Positions 33,616-37,382 of a stretch of DNA of 37,382 bases are shown here, piece by piece. The notes beneath the pieces were generated by a model. It ran no database searches. It was not told the origin of the DNA and saw only the letters and a list, made by a program, of their open reading frames with translations. The stretch is from contig DASZTS010000065.1 in the NCBI GenBank assembly GCA_035547915.1, forward strand, positions 1 to 37,382. Reading direction: 5' to 3'. The first letter of the stretch is position 1, and the number at the start of each line of letters is the position of its first letter. Origin of the DNA: DASSFG01 sp035547915. Lineage in GTDB: Bacteria > Planctomycetota > Planctomycetia > Pirellulales > JAICIG01. The translations under genes and the position numbers were made by a program.

Positions 33616-33798
33616 TTACTCGCGTTCCGCCCACACGCGCACGGCGCCGTCTTCGTCGATCTCGACGTGGACGATGTTCGGACAACAGCACACGGGGCAA
33701 TCCTCGACGTACTGCTGCTCCGCGCCGGCCGAGAGGTCGATCGGCAACACGATCTCCTCGCCGCACGAATCGCAGATATACGATGCCTCGTCGTTCAT
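33616..33798 (-). CDS. CPXCG-motif cysteine-rich zinc-ribbon protein
   Basis: The 60-residue protein has two cysteine pairs: CDSCGE (9-14) and DCPVCC (33-38), which can bind one zinc ion. Between them sits a Val/Leu/Ile and polar stretch, and it ends with acidic strands (VHVEIDEDGAVRVWAERE). It belongs with the CPXCG-type small zinc-ribbon proteins, which are conserved but uncharacterised. It lies alone on the minus strand between two plus-strand membrane genes. Confidence 0.85.
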   Translation of the reverse strand: MNDEASYICDSCGEEIVLPIDLSAGAEQQYVEDCPVCCCPNIVHVEIDEDGAVRVWAERE

Positions 33799-34007
33799 GG
33801 TTCACGCAGGTTCCGAGCGGCCTCCGTGTCGCTCGCGATACTTGCCGCTCGGGATAATTGGAAAAAACCGCCAATCCGTCGGCGGCAAGCGACCGTTCGG
33901 CGGAACAATCCTGACCTAAACTCTCGATATGGCCCAGCGTTCGCGCCGGGCCGCCCGACGACCGATCGGATTCGCTCACCACTATACCCGCATTCGAGGA
34001 CGCAAGC

Positions 34008-34613
34008 ATGTTGGAACGGCTGACGCGATATTGGGTCTACGGCGGATTCTTGGCGGGGTTGTTGTTGCTCTGCTTGCTGCCGGAACTGGCCCGCGACTGG
34101 TCGGCCGCGTTGCTGGCCGTGTTCCTGCAACTGCCCGTCTACATGCTGCATCAATATGAGGAGCACGACAACGATCGCTTCCGACAATCGTTCAATCAGA
34201 CGATGGGCGGTGGGCGCGAAGTGCTGTCGCCGCTGGCCGTGTTCCTGATCAACGTGCCCGGCGTGTGGGGCGTCATCGCCGTCTCGTTCTACCTGTCGGC
34301 GTACGTCTCGATCGGTTATGGCCTCATCGCCGCGTACCTGACCTTGGTCAACGCCCTGGTCCACATCGCGATGACGATCGCCACCCGCAGCTACAACCCC
34401 GGCCTGGCGACGGCCGCTCTACTCTTCTTGCCCGCCAGCACGTTCGCCATCTGCGAGTTGCACGAGACGGGACAGGTCGGCTGGCATCATCAACTCGTCG
34501 GCATGTCATTGGCCGTGGCGATTCATCTCGCGATCATCGGCTACATCCAGGCGATGAAGCGCATCGCCGGCAGCGCCGCGCACGGTGCGCCTACAGCGAT
34601 AGCGCAACCTTGA
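34008..34613 (+). CDS. HXXEE domain integral membrane protein
   Basis: This 201-residue protein has about six hydrophobic segments and carries the HXXEE-type motif HQYEEH (residues 48-53: H48, E51, E52), from which the family takes its name. The start follows GAGGA with suitable spacing. A second conserved-looking site is H121 with the histidines near HETGQVGWHHQ (about 153-163), which with the HXXEE motif could bind a metal inside the membrane. The family function is unknown. It converges on the small lipoprotein gene (34645-34833). Confidence 0.88.
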   Translation: MLERLTRYWVYGGFLAGLLLLCLLPELARDWSAALLAVFLQLPVYMLHQYEEHDNDRFRQSFNQTMGGGREVLSPLAVFLINVPGVWGVIAVSFYLSAYVSIGYGLIAAYLTLVNALVHIAMTIATRSYNPGLATAALLFLPASTFAICELHETGQVGWHHQLVGMSLAVAIHLAIIGYIQAMKRIAGSAAHGAPTAIAQP

Positions 34614-34644
34614 TCGATCTCGGCGAGCCCACCGAGCAAACGCA

Positions 34645-34833
34645 TTATCGCTTCCATTCCATTTGCAGACGAGCGGTAACGTCGCTGCTCTGGAAACGGT
34701 AGGTCGCATCGGAGGAATGGAGGGTCGTTTCCACGGTGGCCGTCGTCGTGGCACAACCCGAGGCCAGGGCCAGCAGCAGCATGCAGGCGATGAGCAACGA
34801 CCACCAGCGCGGAGAATCAGGTGCGGAAACCAT
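34645..34833 (-). CDS. Small predicted lipoprotein (62 residues)
   Basis: The start ATG at 34833 follows GAGGTG. A signal segment (WWSLLIACMLLLALASG) ends in a lipobox-like LASGC with Cys about residue 25, so the mature product is a lipid-anchored peptide of about 37 residues (CATTTATVETTLHSSDATY and on). No function is recognised. It stands alone in the minus orientation. Confidence 0.65.
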   Translation of the reverse strand: MVSAPDSPRWWSLLIACMLLLALASGCATTTATVETTLHSSDATYRFQSSDVTARLQMEWKR

Positions 34834-35157
34834 TCGACACCTCGCATCTTGCGGAAGAGACGTGTTGCGACCAACCTTTAAGCAGAGCTTGTGCCGCAGA
34901 CTGGCGCGCGGCGCGGATTGGTTCGCAACGTGCTGTCCGGGCCGGTTTATCAGCACGGTGCCCGCGGCCAACGGCGATAAAAAGACCGCGTTTTTGGCGG
35001 TTGGCAGACCTAGCATTCCGACATGCTGCGCGTCGTGCAACCAGGTTTCTAAACGCGCTTTTTTGAGAAAGCGATAAAAACCAAACTCTCTTACCAGCCA
35101 AGCTGCGCGGAAGACTGCTTTGTCTTTACCGGTTTGCCGCAGCAGTTTGCGGGGAGG
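34834..35157. other. Intergenic region downstream of the amylase gene
   Basis: This 324-base region lies after the amylase gene and before the lipoprotein gene on the minus strand. Apart from the terminator-like hairpin at 34979-35001 and an imperfect CGCTTT/AAAGCG stem near 35056-35075 I see no gene or RNA. Confidence 0.4.
34979..35001 (-). terminator. Terminator-like hairpin after the amylase gene
   Basis: On the minus strand ACCGC, a loop CAAAAAC, and GCGGT are followed after one base by TTTTT. The stem is short (5-6 bp) but GC-rich and lies about 157 bases after the amylase stop. Confidence 0.4.
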
Positions 35158-37017
35158 TCAAACGCCGCTCGGAGCGGGCGTTACCAAGAGCACGCCGTAG
35201 TTGGACGGGACCGTTACGTTTGCCGTCTGATTGGCCGACGTGACGGTGAACCGCTCGGGCGATTGTCGATTGGGGGCATCGAGCATTTCGAGATAGGTCC
35301 CCGCGATGGGGAGCGGTAGGCTGACGGTCCGGTCCGAGTCGGAAAAATTGATCGCGACGATTGCCACCTGCCCGTCGACGCCCGTGCCGGTGTCTCGCCG
35401 GAAGATCACCACACCGTCGGACAAGGACGACAACGTGTTGTAGTAGAAGAAGCTCCGGCTGCGCAGGGCGGGGAGCGCGCTGCGAAGTTTGCCGAGCCGC
35501 CGGTAGAGCTTCACCAAGGGCTGGCCGTTCTCGTCGTAGAAATACTCCCAATGCACGCCGCGACGGATGCCGGTCCGCCCGTTCCCGCTACCGGGAATCA
35601 CATAGTTCTCGGCGAACTCCTGCCCCTGGTAGAGCATCGGCACCCCGGCGGCCGTCATCAGCGCGATCGCGTAGGCCTGCGTCTTATAGAAAAGGTCTCG
35701 CAGGCCGAATTGGAGTTCGCCATTGTCGGTCGGGTCGAGACCGAAGCTGGCGATGAACCGACTATGATCGTGCGTCTCGATGTATTGGAACGGCGCCACC
35801 GGAAAGGGCTGATCGCCGGCGTCTCCCGCGTCCTTCGTGGCGGGGTAGCTGTTGAACGATGGGTCGAGCAGGTGCACGAAATCGTCGCTGACATATTTCC
35901 ACTGGGCCATGTCGCGGACCTTGTTCAGCAGGCCGTCCTGCCACGTGCTGTTCGAATAGGTCTCGCGCAGGATCTTTTGGGGATCGTCGAGGTATTCCGC
36001 ACACTGGATGATGCGGCTGTGGCCGTCGTTGGTGAACACGGCCAGCGAGCGGCTGTCGTTGTAGGTCTCGAACGCCAGCTTGGCGTAGGCCACTCCCGTC
36101 GGTCCGTCGTAGAATCCCGGGACGTTGTCGTAACGGAAGCCGTCGACATGGTAGTCCGTCAGCCAATACTTGGTGACCTCGGCGAAGTATTGCTGGCTGA
36201 ACTCGAACGTCCACTCGATGCCGCGGCCGAACGAATCGCGGTTCGGGGTCTGCATCATCGGGTTCGGCAGACCCGTGTCGTCATACACGCGGGCGTAGGG
36301 AAAGGCCTCGGCGTCGGCATGGCCGAAGACCACGTCCAGTATCACAGCCATGTCGCGGGCGTGACACTGATTGACCAGATCCTTGAGCCCGTCCGCGCCA
36401 CCGAACGCCTCCTCGCAGGCGAAGTAGCCGATCGGCCCATAGCCCCAATCGAAACCGCGCCGGATCGGATTGACCGGCATCAACTCCAAACAATTGACGC
36501 CCAGCCCCTGGAGATAATCGAGCCGGTCGACGACTCCCGCGAACGTCGAATTGAACTCCTGCACCTGCAATTCATACCCCACCAGGTCGTCGAGCGCGGG
36601 CGTGCGGTAGGCCGTGTCGGTCCAAGCAAAAGCCGGCACGGTCCCGACATTGAACGAGCCCAAGAACCCCGGCCCGACCCGCGTCGCGAACGGATCGCTG
36701 AAGTGCTGCGTGATCAGCTTCCCGCGCTGCCAGAGTTCGAAGCGATACAGGTATTCGCCGTCGCTCCCAAAATGTCCGACGCCCGCGAACCGCGTGAGAT
36801 CGAACGACACCGACCACAGGCCGAGCGGATGATCGGACTGCCAGGCGAGCGACAGGAACTGCGACGGGATCTCCGGCACGAACTGATCGGCCCGGTGGAT
36901 GACCCGCACCCGCACATCGAACCCATCCGTCGCCTTCACGCCCGGCAGATAGACGCCGAACACCGCCGTCTTGCCGCTGACATGAACACCTACTTCGTCC
37001 CGGTCGATGGCTGCCAT
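35158..37017 (-). CDS. GH13 alpha-amylase-family glycosidase
   Basis: This 619-residue protein is a glycoside hydrolase family 13 enzyme acting on alpha-glucans. Residues 1-140 are a beta-rich N-terminal domain resembling the CBM48/isoamylase-N type. The catalytic barrel follows. Region I is DVVFGHA (228-234). Region II is DGFRYDNV (292-299) with nucleophile D297 and R295. The general acid E341 lies in CAEYLDD. The region IV histidine-aspartate is ETHDHSR (H416, D417). The motif PVNPIRRGFDWGYGPIGYF (181-199) is like branching enzymes and malto-oligosyltrehalose hydrolases. A C-terminal beta-domain (about 530-619) ends the protein. No signal peptide is seen, so it is probably cytoplasmic. ATG at 37017 has only weak ribosome-binding sequence. 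Confidence 0.92.
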   Translation of the reverse strand: MAAIDRDEVGVHVSGKTAVFGVYLPGVKATDGFDVRVRVIHRADQFVPEIPSQFLSLAWQSDHPLGLWSVSFDLTRFAGVGHFGSDGEYLYRFELWQRGKLITQHFSDPFATRVGPGFLGSFNVGTVPAFAWTDTAYRTPALDDLVGYELQVQEFNSTFAGVVDRLDYLQGLGVNCLELMPVNPIRRGFDWGYGPIGYFACEEAFGGADGLKDLVNQCHARDMAVILDVVFGHADAEAFPYARVYDDTGLPNPMMQTPNRDSFGRGIEWTFEFSQQYFAEVTKYWLTDYHVDGFRYDNVPGFYDGPTGVAYAKLAFETYNDSRSLAVFTNDGHSRIIQCAEYLDDPQKILRETYSNSTWQDGLLNKVRDMAQWKYVSDDFVHLLDPSFNSYPATKDAGDAGDQPFPVAPFQYIETHDHSRFIASFGLDPTDNGELQFGLRDLFYKTQAYAIALMTAAGVPMLYQGQEFAENYVIPGSGNGRTGIRRGVHWEYFYDENGQPLVKLYRRLGKLRSALPALRSRSFFYYNTLSSLSDGVVIFRRDTGTGVDGQVAIVAINFSDSDRTVSLPLPIAGTYLEMLDAPNRQSPERFTVTSANQTANVTVPSNYGVLLVTPAPSGV

Positions 37018-37382
37018 GATTCATGCTCGCAGGGCGATAGCTGCATGCCTCGTTGGAGCAAGCGACAAAACCGGCTTGCGCTCCGGCTTCCGGGTCTGTC
37101 AGCCGTTCTCACGCTCCCGGAATGGTAACGCCGCCGAGACTCTGCTCGCAACGTGCACCCCCCTGACGCCGAGGAGGCTTCGTTCTGGAGGCATCTCTGC
37201 GATCGCGCCTCGCCCAATAGGCCCCGGCGCTCGGGCGCGATCTAACCCAAGTTAGAGAGTTTTGACGTTCGCGAAAGGACTTAGGTGCGATTTGGGGGTG
37301 TTTATTTCACTACATTTGGATGCCGTCGAGCCGGCGGAGCCGGCGTGGTGGCATCAGGCCGAGCCGTTGGAAAATCACGGCC
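37018..37382. other. Right-edge intergenic region with repeat copy 3
   Basis: No gene is supported. It contains repeat copy 3 (37053-37115) and a perfect short hairpin CTAAC-CCAA-GTTAG at 37242-37255. The last 60 bases are GC-rich (GCCGGC repeated) and in one minus-strand frame encode a short tail ending in a stop, but this cannot be confirmed without the next sequence. Confidence 0.35.
37053..37115. repeat. Interspersed hairpin repeat, copy 3 (variant)
   Basis: TTGGAGCAAGCGACAAAACCGG matches the opening of copies 1 and 2, but the AATCGGC hairpin is replaced by GAGCAAGC ... GCTTGCGCTC, which can also fold with one bulge. It shares TTCCGGGTCTGTCAGCCG with copy 2. It lies just upstream of the amylase gene, not at a 3' end. 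Confidence 0.6.

Noticed and set aside
35551..37128. 525-codon plus-strand frame opposite the amylase gene
   Set aside because: The GH13 motifs lie on the minus strand; the plus frame lacks any motif.
1..37382. CRISPR array, tRNA, rRNA or insertion sequence
   Set aside because: I found no regularly spaced repeat array, cloverleaf-like segment, rRNA-like stretch or transposase with terminal inverted repeats; the only repeats are three dispersed 60-70 bp copies.

Overview
The window looks like a chromosomal segment of a high-GC planctomycete, probably of the Pirellulales/Lacipirellulaceae type; the placement is inferred. The indicators are a DUF1549/DUF1553 protein paired with a twin-arginine DUF1501 protein, three large secreted proteins with the planctomycete LExR-type N-terminus, an ECF sigma factor beside a giant Ser/Thr kinase with a zinc ribbon, a small NPYRSP protein, and many short 'RFxFSL' membrane proteins. 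I see no rRNA, tRNA, CRISPR array, phage genes or insertion sequence. Both strands are used. Most long open frames opposite the genes are GC-driven shadows.

Layout. 1-448: no convincing gene. 449-4259 (-): DUF1549/DUF1553 cytochrome-like protein followed by DUF1501, an operon. 4482-5294 (-): UppP undecaprenyl-diphosphatase, divergent from a TIM-barrel sugar-phosphate isomerase/epimerase-like gene (5460-6347, +). 6413-7657 (-): Ig-like surface protein plus a 104-aa protein. 8278-8951 (+): membrane gene that appears frameshifted. 8993-11610 (-): VOC protein, small membrane protein, TPR/membrane protein. 11951-12894: a 32-aa membrane microprotein converging on a methyltransferase. 13720-16321 (+): beta-helix/DUF4214 surface protein followed by a TylF-type methyltransferase. 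16565-18346 (+): phospholipase-D-like protein with two HKD motifs. 18813-21007 (+): ECF sigma factor translationally coupled to a membrane-anchored putative anti-sigma or sensor protein. 21084-26031 (-): ECF sigma factor followed by a 1403-aa Ser/Thr kinase. 26274-28492 (-): low-complexity Ser/Thr/Gly-rich protein and a serine beta-lactamase-family hydrolase. 28907-32393 (-): NPYRSP small membrane protein and a secreted phosphoesterase with PKD and DUF4214 modules. 32711-34833: small membrane proteins (one with a one-base frameshift), a CPXCG zinc-ribbon protein, an HXXEE membrane protein and a small lipoprotein. 35158-37017 (-): GH13 alpha-amylase-family protein.

The strongest system-level signal is the sigma/kinase module. 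The sigma gene and the kinase gene each carry the same 32-bp upstream element: GCTGTCGCC, a 14-base spacer, then GTCTCTATA. This suggests a self-regulating ECF-kinase signalling circuit with two matched promoters. The second is an interspersed intergenic repeat in three copies. In two of them the repeat hairpin forms the 3' end of a minus-strand gene, holds the TGA stop in its loop and gives both proteins the same last residues, NRP. Two genes (8278-8951 and 33125-33270) each look as if one base is missing, which may be real decay or assembly error.
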